Positions 6,808-14,997 of a DNA stretch of 32,545 bases are shown here, piece by piece. Position 1 is the stretch's first letter. Each line of letters begins with the position of its first letter. This stretch comes from a bacterium (lineage in GTDB: Bacteria; Patescibacteriota; Patescibacteriia; UBA9934), in contig JAGVNL010000010.1 in assembly GCA_020053275.1 (NCBI GenBank), positions 1-32,545 on the forward strand, given 5' to 3'. Made by a program: the position numbers and the translations under genes. The notes under the pieces were generated by a model that was not told the DNA's origin, ran no database searches, and saw only the letters and a list, made by a program, of their open reading frames with translations.

Positions 6808-7743
6808 ATGAAAAAATCCTTTCTCCTTGGCGGTCTCGTCGTTTTCGCCATCCTGGTAGTCTGTCTGGCCCTCTTGCCAGTCAACAAACCCAGCCAGGTA
6901 GCCGGCCCCGACTCCACGCATAAACTGAAAGTTGTTGCCTCCTTTTACACACTCGGCGAATTTGCCCACCAGGTCGGCGGCGGTTTGGTGAATGTGGAAG
7001 TAATTACGCCAGCTGGTACAGAACCTCACGATTACGAACCGACACCAAAACAGATTGAAAGCATTTATGCGGCTGATGTGTTTTTGTTTAACGGCGCGGG
7101 GTTGGACAGTTGGGCTGAGAAAATTTCCGCTGATTTGACAACACAACATAAATTGGTCATCGAGATGAATTCCGTTATAAATCGCAAAATGCTCGATTCC
7201 AGACCTGACCCCCTATTGAACGATCCACATTTCTGGCTCGACCCAGAACTAGCCGTCGATGAGCTCGAAGTAATTCTCAAAACATTAACGACTGCAGATC
7301 CGCGAAATGTTGAGACTTACGCCCGTAATTTTGCAGCTTATGTGATTCAATTACAATCTCTTGCCGATGTTTTCCGAAGTGGTCTAACGACATGTAGTCA
7401 GCGAACAATTGTCGCCAGCCACGACGCGCTCGGCTACTTGGCTAGCGCCTATAACTTCGAGGTTATTGCTTTGACTGGTCTTTCGCCTGACGCTGAACCG
7501 TCGGCTGGTCGACTCGCCGAGATTGCCAAGCTCGCACAAGACAAACAGATAAAGTATATTTACTTCGAAACTCTCGTCAGTCCGAAGCTAGCGCAGACTA
7601 TTGCCAATGAGATTGGTGCGCAGACGCTGGTTTTCAATCCATTAGAAGGACTGACTTATGAGGAATTAGCGGCTGGTGAGGATTATATTAGTGTGATGCG
7701 AACCAACTTGCAGAACTTAAGAACTGGTATGATATGCGAATAA
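6808..7743 (+). CDS. znuA: Zinc ABC transporter substrate-binding protein
   Basis: About 311 aa from ATG 6808, chosen because it opens a classic export signal (MKKSFLLGG then VVFAILVVCLALL); an upstream TTG at 6790 lies inside the operator dyad. It belongs to the cluster A-I (ZnuA/TroA) solute-binding family: KVVASFYTLGEFAHQVGG, then metal-ligand contexts EPHDYEP, NDPHFWLDP and ASHDALGYLA, and a C-terminal FETLVSPKLAQTIANEIGA. The three histidines expected for a zinc or manganese site are present, while the long His-rich loop of E. coli ZnuA is missing. No clear lipobox is present, so the protein is probably held by an uncleaved N-terminal anchor. Its end overlaps znuC by 10 nt. Confidence 0.88.
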   Translation: MKKSFLLGGLVVFAILVVCLALLPVNKPSQVAGPDSTHKLKVVASFYTLGEFAHQVGGGLVNVEVITPAGTEPHDYEPTPKQIESIYAADVFLFNGAGLDSWAEKISADLTTQHKLVIEMNSVINRKMLDSRPDPLLNDPHFWLDPELAVDELEVILKTLTTADPRNVETYARNFAAYVIQLQSLADVFRSGLTTCSQRTIVASHDALGYLASAYNFEVIALTGLSPDAEPSAGRLAEIAKLAQDKQIKYIYFETLVSPKLAQTIANEIGAQTLVFNPLEGLTYEELAAGEDYISVMRTNLQNLRTGMICE

Positions 7744-8498
7744 CTAAAGCGTCGACGATAATCGAAGCTAAGCATCTTACATTTACTCGCAATGACGAGG
7801 AGGTATTGCACGACTTTAGTTTTGCGATTCACGAGGGCGATTATGTTGGCGTGATTGGGCCGAATGGTGGCGGCAAAACAACATTACTCCGCTTGTTGCT
7901 CGGACTAGAAAAGCCGACGAGTGGCGGTATAAAAATTCTGGGAGGCTCGCCTATAAAATGGACTGTGAGGCAACAGATTGGCTATGTTGCGCAAAGGGGA
8001 GGCAGCCTTGATAACCAGTTCCCTGCTACAGTCGAGGAGGTAGTTAAAGCTGGACGAACGCCACGACTTGGCTGGCTTGGTGTCTGGCGCAAAACTGATA
8101 CCTGTGCAGTCGATAAGGCCATGAAGGAAATGAACATTGAGAAGTTGCGCGAACGGCCGATGAGCAGATTGTCTGGTGGTGAACGGCAAAAAGTAATGCT
8201 AGCGAGGGCGATGGCCGCGGAACCAAAAATCTTGTTCCTTGACGAGCCGGTAGATGGGCTTGACCCGCAGTCACGAGAGGACTTTTATAAATTATTGAGG
8301 TCGATCAACAAACGAGGCGTGACGATTATCTTTGTCTCCCACGATGTCCACGCTATTAGTCGCGAAGCTGGTTCCGCGCTATGTCTCAAACATCAATTAG
8401 TTTGTCATGGAAATAAATCCTGTCATATCCAGGGCACGCAGCTACGCGACCTGTTCCACGAAACGCACGAGAATTTAGTTCATCATCACGCTACCTAA
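7734..8498 (+). CDS. znuC: Zinc ABC transporter ATP-binding protein
   Basis: A 254-aa ABC ATPase. Walker A is GPNGGGKTT (about residues 42-50), the Q-loop region is YVAQRGG, the ABC signature LSGGERQKV, and Walker B KILFLDEPVDGLD followed by the switch histidine in FVSHD. This is the length and spacing of the ZnuC/MntB/TroB subgroup. The ATG overlaps the last codons of znuA, and znuB starts 1 nt after the stop, so the three genes form one translationally coupled operon. It powers import through ZnuB. The C-terminal tail (HETHENLVHHHAT) is histidine-rich and might sense or hold metal, which is inference only. Confidence 0.92.
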   Translation: MRITKASTIIEAKHLTFTRNDEEVLHDFSFAIHEGDYVGVIGPNGGGKTTLLRLLLGLEKPTSGGIKILGGSPIKWTVRQQIGYVAQRGGSLDNQFPATVEEVVKAGRTPRLGWLGVWRKTDTCAVDKAMKEMNIEKLRERPMSRLSGGERQKVMLARAMAAEPKILFLDEPVDGLDPQSREDFYKLLRSINKRGVTIIFVSHDVHAISREAGSALCLKHQLVCHGNKSCHIQGTQLRDLFHETHENLVHHHAT

Positions 8499-8499
8499 T

Positions 8500-9318
8500 A
8501 TGCTGAACTCGATAATCGAAGTACTGAGCTTGGGCTTCATGCAACGCGCCCTCGTGGTTGGCTTGATGGTTGGGCTCGTGGCGCCAACTATTGGTATCTT
8601 TTTTGTAGTGAGGCGTTACTCGTCACTCGCCGACACTTTGGCGCATATCTCATTAGCTGGCGTGGCAGCAAGTTTGTTGCTCGGTGTGGCGGCGATCCCG
8701 GCAGCACTCGTGGTTAGCGTCGCCTCTGTGCTTGGCATGGAGCAATTACGCGAGAAAAAGATTTTGGCCGCAGACACGATTACTCCGCTGTTCCTTTTTG
8801 GCGGCTTAGCTACTGGCGTCGTCCTGCTTGGCTTGGCGCATGGCCACAATGTCAACATACTCAACTATCTTTTTGGCAACATTCTGACCGTTACCTCCGC
8901 CGACGCCGTCAACATTATAATCATCGGCAGCGTTACTCTCTTGATAACTTGCCTCTGCTGGCGTCAACTTTTTGCCATTTCACTTGACGAAGACACGGCT
9001 CGGGCGGCTGGTCTTCCAGTTGGCCTACTTAATAGAGTGCTAGCAGTACTTGGTGCAGCAACAATTGCGATTGCGCTAAATGTAGTTGGCGTGCTGCTCA
9101 TTGGTGCCCTGATGGTAATCCCAGTGCTAGCGGCCATGCAATTCAAAGTTGGGTTCACACGAACATGGCTCATGGCTGTAGTTATTTCGCTGCTATCTGT
9201 GAAAATTGGCTTGCTGGCGTCCTACTTCCTTGATCTCGCGAGCGGCGGAACCATTGTGTTAGTCAACATAGGCTTCTTTCTATTGTCGACATTATGCGCT
9301 AAGATTGTGAAGAATTAA
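8500..9318 (+). CDS. znuB: Zinc ABC transporter permease
   Basis: A 272-aa membrane protein of the ABC-3 (ZnuB/TroC) permease family with about eight hydrophobic helices. Conserved landmarks include the N-terminal RALVVGLMVGLVAPTIGIFFVVRRYSSLADTLAH-like segment (the RRxSLxxDxxxH motif), LFGNILTVT, the cytoplasmic coupling stretch SLDEDTARAAGLPVG, and VVGVLLIGALMVIPV. It forms the translocation channel with ZnuC, and ZnuA delivers the metal. It starts 1 nt after znuC and ends 4 nt before the GNAT-like gene. Confidence 0.9.
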   Translation: MLNSIIEVLSLGFMQRALVVGLMVGLVAPTIGIFFVVRRYSSLADTLAHISLAGVAASLLLGVAAIPAALVVSVASVLGMEQLREKKILAADTITPLFLFGGLATGVVLLGLAHGHNVNILNYLFGNILTVTSADAVNIIIIGSVTLLITCLCWRQLFAISLDEDTARAAGLPVGLLNRVLAVLGAATIAIALNVVGVLLIGALMVIPVLAAMQFKVGFTRTWLMAVVISLLSVKIGLLASYFLDLASGGTIVLVNIGFFLLSTLCAKIVKN

Positions 9319-9322
9319 TATT

Positions 9323-10213
9323 ATGGTTTGGCTACCCTTTCAACCTATTCATGCCCCCGTCGAGAACGCTCCCCTGCCCCAGGATTACCGAACATACCTA
9401 GCGGATCCTGGCTACTTGAAACGCGAGGCTGCCACGCAAGCTGGCTTCACGATTGTTGGTACGGAGGATTGTACTGGCGTGGCTTGGAAGTACGGCCCGG
9501 TGCGGTTTGAACGGTATGTGAGTGATGTCGAACCAGTATATGACCCGACTGGCCCGTGGCGTTTGGTTACTTGGCAGCGCGTCAACAATAACGAAATTCC
9601 TGCTGGTTGGAAGACAACTCGTCTCGTGATGAATACTAGCCGTACTGGTTTTGCGACAATTGATGGCGCAGCAGATTATTTTAAAAAATGGGATAGTCAT
9701 GCAGAGCGACACCGCAAGCAGTGGCTTAAGCAACAAACGGAATGGGAGATCGTGCCGATTACCGTCGACGAGTACATCATGGCGTACAAACGCTGCAAGC
9801 AGGACGCGTTCTTGAAGTTTTTGTTTAGCAATATGCTTAAGCAGAAGGCCCGTGGTCATGGTGCGCTGCTGCACATTGTGGGCGCCAGGCACAAAACTCC
9901 GCACTCGCAAGTGGAGGCTGGTTTTGCTTTTGTTGATGTACCAGAAACCAAGCAGTCAATTCACCTCATGTCGTTTCATAGTGAAGAAGCGAAAAAGGTT
10001 TCTGTCGGCACGGGGCTGATGGACTATTGGTTTTTGCGGGCGCCTGAAGCTAACATAAAATATTTAGAGTTTGGTTGTTTTTGGACACCAGGTGAGCCAA
10101 AATCTTGGCAAGGTTTCAGCAAATTCAAAGCGCAGTTTGGTTTACAGTTTACCGATTATCCGCAGCCTCTCGCTCGTTTTATGGGCAAGGCACCGATTAG
10201 TATTAGTTGGTAA
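9323..10213 (+). CDS. GNAT/FemAB-like acyltransferase-fold protein
   Basis: A 296-aa cytoplasmic protein without signal or membrane segments. The C-terminal 100 residues (SIHLMSFHSEEAKKVSVGTGLMDYWFLRAPEANIKYLEFG, then FSKFKAQFGLQFTDYPQPLARF) have the layout of GNAT-like or FemAB-type aminoacyl/acyl transferases: a beta-bulge segment, an acceptor helix and the KxxFG...YP ending. I cannot name a substrate. It begins 4 nt after znuB and is probably translated from the znu transcript, but a direct role in zinc uptake is not indicated; modification of a peptidoglycan precursor or lipid is one possibility. Confidence in the fold is moderate. Confidence 0.55.
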   Translation: MVWLPFQPIHAPVENAPLPQDYRTYLADPGYLKREAATQAGFTIVGTEDCTGVAWKYGPVRFERYVSDVEPVYDPTGPWRLVTWQRVNNNEIPAGWKTTRLVMNTSRTGFATIDGAADYFKKWDSHAERHRKQWLKQQTEWEIVPITVDEYIMAYKRCKQDAFLKFLFSNMLKQKARGHGALLHIVGARHKTPHSQVEAGFAFVDVPETKQSIHLMSFHSEEAKKVSVGTGLMDYWFLRAPEANIKYLEFGCFWTPGEPKSWQGFSKFKAQFGLQFTDYPQPLARFMGKAPISISW

Positions 10214-10218
10214 TTTTC

Positions 10219-10250
10219 TTGACACTAGCTACTTTTTATTGTTTTATAGT
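10219..10250 (+). promoter_or_regulatory. Promoter of the 223-aa unknown gene
   Basis: TTGACA (10219-10224) is followed by a T-rich spacer and TATAGT (10245-10250). The spacing to TATAGT is 20 nt, longer than ideal; TTTTAT at 10242 would be the 17-nt alternative. An about 60-nt leader follows, containing an ACGG/CCGT mini-hairpin and then a full AAGGAGG site. Confidence 0.5.
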
Positions 10251-10301
10251 GTAACCATGAAGTGACGGACTGGCCGTCTACTGCATGGCTCATTAACCCA
10301 C

Positions 10302-10308
10302 AAGGAGG
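10302..10308 (+). promoter_or_regulatory. Strong Shine-Dalgarno site, AAGGAGG
   Basis: AAGGAGG with a 5-nt gap to the GTG at 10314 fixes this non-ATG start. It is notable because most genes in the window show no ribosome binding site. Confidence 0.75.
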
Positions 10309-10313
10309 TTTTA

Positions 10314-10985
10314 GTGACTGACATCAACGACATCGACAACGCCATCTTTAGCTACAGCTTACGGATGTGGCGCATCGCCGACTCTGCCATGACCCATCTC
10401 TCACGCCTGCCAAAGGGTAGTATTATCGAGCATCTCAGGCTGCCGCTTGATGTGGCGCAGTGTGCAGAGCTGCGCCTCCTCACCGAAGCTGGGTACCAGC
10501 TGAATTGGCAGTACGCGAACATGACTCTTGAGCAGCTGGAGGCGGTGACGCCAAACTATGAAGTTCGCGAGAACATTGAGAGGTTCATGGCAACGCAGGG
10601 ACTGCAGCACGGAGTTGGGCTCCGCGAAGAGATGCTGCGCGTACTGCAAGGCCGGCGGGAGAACATCTTCGAGGGCAATCCCAAGATGGCCGAGGTGCTC
10701 AACCAGCCGATCGACGAGTTCATGAGGGAGTGTTGCCCTGACTACCTCCTCGCGCTCGACGGCTATGAGATCCAGGCCACCGTGACCTTCCTCCATCTGC
10801 CCAGAGTCCAGCACCTCATTGCCGCCCAGAGAAATCCGTTGCGGCGCGATTTCATCCGCCAACTCGGCAGCACACAACGAGGCGAAAAGCTCATCGGCAA
10901 GTTTGACCGAGCATTGGAGGTCACCGGTCTGTGGTTCAGCTTCGCGCCCACCGAAGCTGAGCGAGCAGTCTGGCCGCACAGCTAG
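10314..10985 (+). CDS. Unknown protein, founder of a local paralogous pair
   Basis: A 223-aa cytoplasmic protein with no recognised domain. Residues 41-111 align without gaps up to residue 93 with residues 65-117 of the next gene, sharing PLDV, C-x-EL, LT-x2-G, NWQ, RE-x-I, FMA and, further on, EEMLR. Residues 132-184 (PIDEF...CCPDYLLALDGY...RRDFIRQL) weakly repeat the same pattern, so it may contain two copies of one domain while its neighbour has one. Start GTG is fixed by AAGGAGG. Codon use is visibly richer in G/C third positions than the flanking genes. It has its own promoter and terminator. A long open frame on the opposite strand (10401-11054) is judged a shadow. Confidence 0.7.
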   Translation: MTDINDIDNAIFSYSLRMWRIADSAMTHLSRLPKGSIIEHLRLPLDVAQCAELRLLTEAGYQLNWQYANMTLEQLEAVTPNYEVRENIERFMATQGLQHGVGLREEMLRVLQGRRENIFEGNPKMAEVLNQPIDEFMRECCPDYLLALDGYEIQATVTFLHLPRVQHLIAAQRNPLRRDFIRQLGSTQRGEKLIGKFDRALEVTGLWFSFAPTEAERAVWPHS

Positions 10986-11010
10986 CCCCGTCACCGTCGT
11001 CCCGTCCCGC

Positions 11011-11049
11011 TCCACCGCAGTCGCAAGGCTGGCGGTGGATATTTTTTTT
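11011..11049 (+). terminator. Intrinsic terminator after the 223-aa gene
   Basis: TCCACCGC (11011-11018) pairs with GCGGTGGA (11032-11039) and is followed by TATTTTTTTT. The T tract runs directly into TTGACA of the next promoter, so terminator and promoter are fused. Confidence 0.8.
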
Positions 11050-11076
11050 GACACGAGTCGTTTTTTAGTCGATCAT
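11048..11076 (+). promoter_or_regulatory. Promoter of the 141-aa unknown gene
   Basis: TTGACA at 11048-11053 emerges from the preceding terminator's T tract. The -10 is weak: GATCAT at 11071 with 17-nt spacing. AGGAG at 11103-11107 lies 6 nt before the ATG at 11114. Confidence 0.45.
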
Positions 11077-11113
11077 ACCGACGACAACTTCCACCCCACC
11101 CCAGGAGACTCCC

Positions 11114-11539
11114 ATGTCCGAGACCCAGCCCTCGCCCGACGAAACAACAACTCAGCCCACGACGCCCACAGGCACACTCCCCCACCAGGAAGAAATGGAG
11201 AGCATCTCGCTTTCCCTTCGTTCCCGCTTCCGCAGTGACTACAACATCGTCTCGGCCGCCACGGTCCATGTGAGCTTTACTTCCGCGCAAGTACGGTTCC
11301 GGGAGCTGCTCCAGCCGCTCGATGTACAGGCCTGCCCCGAGCTCGCCCCGCTGACCAAGCACGGCCTCGAGAAGAACTGGCAGTTCGCGGAGCTGACTCA
11401 AACCAGGTTCGCAGACATGGTGCCGGACCGCCGCTGCCGTGAGAAAATCAAGCTTTTCATGGCGCACCAGCACGGCTTCTTTGTGGAGACGGAGTTCACC
11501 GAGGAGATGCTGCGCACGCTCGCCCAACCTAGCCGCTGA
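11114..11539 (+). CDS. Unknown protein, single-domain paralogue of its upstream neighbour
   Basis: A 141-aa protein. Residues 1-28 are a low-complexity Thr/Pro/Gln/Glu-rich tail, probably disordered. Residues 65-136 match residues 41-111 of the protein encoded at 10314: QPLDV, CPEL, LT..G, NWQ, VPxxxxREKI, FMAHQ and EEMLR are shared in order. No family is recognised and no catalytic signature is visible; the pattern is helical and might mediate protein binding. The start is fixed by an AGGAG site. Like its neighbour it is monocistronic, GC-rich at third positions and closed by a terminator hairpin. Tandem duplication followed by divergence is the simplest explanation. Confidence 0.7.
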   Translation: MSETQPSPDETTTQPTTPTGTLPHQEEMESISLSLRSRFRSDYNIVSAATVHVSFTSAQVRFRELLQPLDVQACPELAPLTKHGLEKNWQFAELTQTRFADMVPDRRCREKIKLFMAHQHGFFVETEFTEEMLRTLAQPSR

Positions 11540-11574
11540 CACCCTCGCGTATCAGCAACTCCCCCCGCCTCCTC

Positions 11575-11617
11575 CGCACTGCAGCCGGCCTACCCCGGTT
11601 GCGGTGCGCTTCTTTTT
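11575..11617 (+). terminator. Intrinsic terminator after the 141-aa gene
   Basis: CGCAC-x-GCA-x-CCGG pairs with CCGG-x-TGC-x-GTGCG across a 6-nt loop, followed by TTCTTTTTA. It closes the second member of the paralogous pair. Confidence 0.7.
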
Positions 11618-11628
11618 ATGGGCTTTTC

Positions 11629-11637
11629 TGTGGATAA
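11629..11637 (-). other. Perfect DnaA-box sequence (TTATCCACA)
   Basis: TGTGGATAA reads TTATCCACA on the minus strand, the consensus DnaA box. It directly abuts the 15-bp palindrome at 11638. It is single, without an A/T-rich unwinding region or clustered boxes, so not an origin. Confidence 0.5.
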
Positions 11638-11675
11638 GTGGTCTACCTCGAGGGTATACGCTCGAGGTAGACCAC
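11638..11675. repeat. Perfect 15-bp inverted repeat upstream of typA
   Basis: GTGGTCTACCTCGAG and its exact complement flank an 8-nt loop that contains GTATAC, itself palindromic. No T tract follows, so it is not a standard terminator. It sits between a DnaA box and the typA promoter and would extrude as a strong cruciform or hairpin. Confidence 0.8.
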
Positions 11676-11682
11676 CACGGTG

Positions 11683-11711
11683 TTGACCAAAAACCAAAAA
11701 TAGGCCATACT
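11683..11711 (+). promoter_or_regulatory. typA promoter
   Basis: TTGACC (11683-11688), a 17-nt spacer and CATACT (11706-11711). The resulting leader is about 40 nt and contains GGTG-TTTG-CACC followed by TTTTTT (about 11725-11742), a small terminator-like hairpin just before the start codon. Confidence 0.6.
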
Positions 11712-11758
11712 TCGGGCAAATTTGGGTGTTTGCACCTTTTTTGTTTCTAATGATTATT

Positions 11759-13555
11759 ATGGAGTTCCGCAACATCGCCATCATCGCTCACGTAGACCAT
11801 GGCAAGACCACTTTGGTCGACGCCATGCTCAAGCAATCTGGTACCTTCGCCGACCGAGAGGTTATTCAGGATTGTGTCATGGACAGCAACGAACTCGAAC
11901 GCGAGCGCGGTATTACTATCTACGCCAAAAATACCTCGATTATCGTCGACGGCATCAAGATCAACATCGTCGACACCCCAGGCCACGCCGACTTCGGCAG
12001 CGAGGTAGAACGCGTGCTGCGCATGGTTGATTCGGTTTTGCTACTCGTCGACGCTTACGAAGGCCCGATGCCACAAACCAAGTTCGTGCTGCGCAAGAGT
12101 TTGGCACTCGGCCTCAAGCCAATCGTCGTCATTAACAAAATCGACAAGCCAACCGCCCGCCCAGATGCCGTACTCAACATGATTTTTGACTTGTTCGTCG
12201 AGCTTGGAGCAACGGAGGAACAACTTGACTTCAAGCACATCTACGCCATCGGTCGTGACGGCGTCGCTAAAATGAATTTGGAAGAAGAAGGTAAGGATTT
12301 GCGCCCGTTGTTTAATCTGATCTTGAAGACCGTGCCACCAGCACCAAGTAACACCACAGTGCCAATGCGCATGCAGATCGCCAACCTGAAGTACGATAGC
12401 TATGTTGGTCGTATCGGTGTCGGCCGTATTTACGAAGGTATCATCAAGGCTGGGCAAACAGTAACCATTATCAACTTGGATGGCAGTCGTGAACAACACA
12501 AAATTACCAAACTCTACACACATAAAGGATTGGCCAAGGTGGAAGTCACTGAGGCTGAGGCTGGCGACATTGTGCAGATTGCTGGTATTCCTGGTATTTA
12601 TGTCGGCGAAACCGTGGCTGAGGATAAGGAGGCTGAGGCCTTGCCAACAATCGGTATTGATGCCCCAACTTTGACCATGAACCTAATGGTAAATACCTCC
12701 CCTTTTGCTGGGCGCGAAGGAAAGCTTGTGACCTCCCGTCAAATCCGTGAACGATTGGAACGCGAGCTTGAAACCAATGTCGGACTAAAGGTTGAATTTC
12801 CTGAGACTGGTGACGAGTTCCGCGTATCTGGCCGTGGCGAAATGCACTTAGCGGTGTTGATTGAACAAATGCGTCGCGAAGGATTTGAGTTGCAAGTTTC
12901 ACAGCCGCAGGTAATCATGAAGGAAGTTGACGGCGCGAAGATGGAACCAATGGAAGCTGTAATAGTTGATGTCCCAGACGAATTTGCTGGTACCGTAATT
13001 GATCAGCTTGGTCGCCGTAAAGGTGAAATGAGTAATTTGATGAGCGAAAATGGTTCTACTCGCTTGGAGTATTCAATTCCAACCCGCGGCTTGCTTGGTT
13101 ACCGAACAATGTTCATGACGGACACAAAAGGTGAAGGTACGCTTTCCCACATCTTCTCACATTACGGTCAACATAAGGGCGAGATCAACCGCCGCTCAAC
13201 TGGCAGTATCATCTCCGGATTTATGGGTAAAACAACACCATATGCATTAGCGATGGTACAGGAACGAGGCCCGTTGTTCGTGGCGCCTGGTTGCGAGGTT
13301 TACGAGGGTATGGTGATTGGTGCTAGCATGAAGGAAACCATGACCGTCAACCCAGTCCGCGAAAAGCAGCTCACCAATATGCGGGCAGCTAGTGCCGACC
13401 ACATCGTCGTTATTACTCCACCGATCGACATGAACCTAGAACGCGCGCTTGAATACATTGATACCGACGAGTATGTGGAAGTGACTCCAAGCAATGTCCG
13501 TATTCGTAAGCAATATTTGACGGAGGGTGATCGTAAGAGGCACGGGGTAGCGTAA
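11759..13555 (+). CDS. typA: Translational GTPase TypA/BipA
   Basis: 598 aa from ATG 11759 ([18 protein letters not shown]); the open frame extends further upstream, but family members begin at this point. The GTPase signatures are intact: G1 AHVDHGKTT, a G2 region with RERGITI, G3 DTPGHADF and G4 NKIDKP. EF-G-like domains III and V and the TypA-specific C-terminal domain ([16 protein letters not shown] ... [14 protein letters not shown]) follow, all at normal length. TypA binds the ribosome and acts in 50S assembly and stress adaptation. No Shine-Dalgarno is seen; the start is in an ATTATTATG context. It is convergent with rpoD, and both end at the 42-bp palindrome that follows. Confidence 0.96.
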   Translation: MEFRNIAIIAHVDHGKTTLVDAMLKQSGTFADREVIQDCVMDSNELERERGITIYAKNTSIIVDGIKINIVDTPGHADFGSEVERVLRMVDSVLLLVDAYEGPMPQTKFVLRKSLALGLKPIVVINKIDKPTARPDAVLNMIFDLFVELGATEEQLDFKHIYAIGRDGVAKMNLEEEGKDLRPLFNLILKTVPPAPSNTTVPMRMQIANLKYDSYVGRIGVGRIYEGIIKAGQTVTIINLDGSREQHKITKLYTHKGLAKVEVTEAEAGDIVQIAGIPGIYVGETVAEDKEAEALPTIGIDAPTLTMNLMVNTSPFAGREGKLVTSRQIRERLERELETNVGLKVEFPETGDEFRVSGRGEMHLAVLIEQMRREGFELQVSQPQVIMKEVDGAKMEPMEAVIVDVPDEFAGTVIDQLGRRKGEMSNLMSENGSTRLEYSIPTRGLLGYRTMFMTDTKGEGTLSHIFSHYGQHKGEINRRSTGSIISGFMGKTTPYALAMVQERGPLFVAPGCEVYEGMVIGASMKETMTVNPVREKQLTNMRAASADHIVVITPPIDMNLERALEYIDTDEYVEVTPSNVRIRKQYLTEGDRKRHGVA

Positions 13556-13560
13556 ACCAT

Positions 13561-13602
13561 AAAAACAACACCAGGGGTTTGCAAACCCCTGGTGTTGTTT
13601 TT
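13561..13602. terminator. Perfect 42-bp bidirectional terminator between typA and rpoD
   Basis: AAAAACAACACCAGGGGTTTG is followed immediately by its exact complement, so both strands show a strong hairpin ending in TTTTT. It serves convergent typA (+) and rpoD (-). The stem core CAACACCAGGGG reappears at 25760. Confidence 0.92.
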
Positions 13603-13605
13603 ATG

Positions 13606-14982
13606 CTAATAATCTCGCAACTTGTGAATAATGTCCTTCTGCTGGATCTTCTCAAGAGCCTTGGCCTCGATCTGACGGATGCGTTCGCGAGTAACATCGA
13701 ACTCGCGGCCGACTTCCTCCAGCGTATGGCTCACACCGTCAACCAAACCGAAGCGCATTTCCAGGATTTTTTGTTCGCGTGGAGTTAAATCACGCATGGC
13801 CTCATTGACATAATCCTTGAGCAACTGACGAGCAGCAGCCTTGTCCGGCGCAATGTTTTTAACATCTTCAATGAAATCTTCAAGCGTGGAGTCGTCGTCA
13901 TCGTCGCCAACGCTAGTTTCGAGCGAGACTGTTTCCTGCGAAATCTTTTGAATGTGCTGCACCTTCTCAAGTGGCATGTCGAGCTCTGCTGCTAGCTCTT
14001 CCAGCAACGGTTCGCGACCCAAATCCTGAATAAGACGGCGTTCTACCTGCTTGAAGCGGTTGATGGTTTCCACCATGTGTACCGGAATACGAATGGTACG
14101 GGACTGGTCTGCCAGAGCACGAGTAATTGCCTGACGAATCCACCAGGTGGCGTAGGTTGAGAACTTATAGCCCTTGCGGTACTCAAACTTTTTAACGGCA
14201 CGGAACAGGCCGACATTGCCTTCTTGAATCAAGTCGAGGAGTGAGAGCTGCTTACCGACAAACTTCTTGGCGATGGAGACAACTAGACGCAAGTTAGCTT
14301 CGATCAAGCGGCGTTCTGCTTCCTTATCATTGCGTTCCTTGCGCTTAGCAAGAGCAACTTCTTCTTCCGCGGTAAGGAGTGGGATCTTGCCGATTTCTCG
14401 CAGATACATTTGGATTGAGTCCTGCGTCAGCTCTGACGACTCGCTGGCGGCTCGTTGCTTTTCCTTGTCTGAAGTAATACGGAGCTTGTCGTAAACATCG
14501 TCGCGCGACTTACCGCCGCCAAGAAAACCCTCCTTCAATTCGACGAAGTGTAAACCCTTGCGTTCAAGTCGATCCAGGAATTCATCAAAGAGATCAAGAT
14601 GGTCTTCAATAAAACCAAAAGCGAACATGACTTCATTCTCCGTCACGAAACCGCGCATTTGACCGCGCTCCATCATGCGGTTGAGCGACTCCTCGCTTGG
14701 TGGCGCTGACTTTTTTGCAGCCTCACGGGCAGCTTCGTTGATGATTTTTTTGGCTTCTGGCAACCTACGAGCTGGTTTTATTTTCTGTGCTGATGGCTTT
14801 AATTTTCTAATAACTTTTACCAACTTTTTGCTTATTTTAGCTTTTTGTACTGGCCTTGCTTTCGCAACTCTAATGAATCTTTTATGTGTATTTTTCTTTG
14901 CTGCTGATTTGGTTGGAAACTTTTTTGAAAATGGCTTAGCTGGCTTGTTCTTTTTCGCTTGGGCTTTTTTTGCTTGCGCCAT
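13606..14982 (-). CDS. rpoD: Primary sigma factor RpoD (sigma-70)
   Basis: 458 aa from ATG 14982 ([11 protein letters not shown]); an in-frame ATG at 14997 immediately follows the dnaG stop and would add MGNCF. A lysine/alanine-rich basic segment (about residues 1-80) replaces the usual start, followed by a region 1.1-like part, region 1.2 ([21 protein letters not shown]), region 2 ([25 protein letters not shown]...[20 protein letters not shown]), region 3 and region 4.2 ([24 protein letters not shown]). Residues [18 protein letters not shown] fit region 3.2. It recognises the TTGACA/TATAAT-type promoters seen throughout the window. The gene is the second of the dnaG-rpoD operon. Confidence 0.96.
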   Translation of the reverse strand: MAQAKKAQAKKNKPAKPFSKKFPTKSAAKKNTHKRFIRVAKARPVQKAKISKKLVKVIRKLKPSAQKIKPARRLPEAKKIINEAAREAAKKSAPPSEESLNRMMERGQMRGFVTENEVMFAFGFIEDHLDLFDEFLDRLERKGLHFVELKEGFLGGGKSRDDVYDKLRITSDKEKQRAASESSELTQDSIQMYLREIGKIPLLTAEEEVALAKRKERNDKEAERRLIEANLRLVVSIAKKFVGKQLSLLDLIQEGNVGLFRAVKKFEYRKGYKFSTYATWWIRQAITRALADQSRTIRIPVHMVETINRFKQVERRLIQDLGREPLLEELAAELDMPLEKVQHIQKISQETVSLETSVGDDDDDSTLEDFIEDVKNIAPDKAAARQLLKDYVNEAMRDLTPREQKILEMRFGLVDGVSHTLEEVGREFDVTRERIRQIEAKALEKIQQKDIIHKLRDY

Positions 14983-14997
14983 AAAACAATTACCCAT

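Noticed and set aside
10401-11054. Long 217-aa minus-strand ORF opposite the 223-aa gene
   Set aside because: The plus strand has promoter, AAGGAGG and terminator and a paralogue in the next gene; the antisense frame follows from the GC-rich codon use.
11629-11675. Origin of replication
   Set aside because: A single DnaA box without AT-rich region, other clustered boxes, dnaA or dnaN nearby.
12041-12523. 160-aa minus-strand ORF within typA
   Set aside because: It is antisense to conserved TypA GTPase domains and shows no support of its own.
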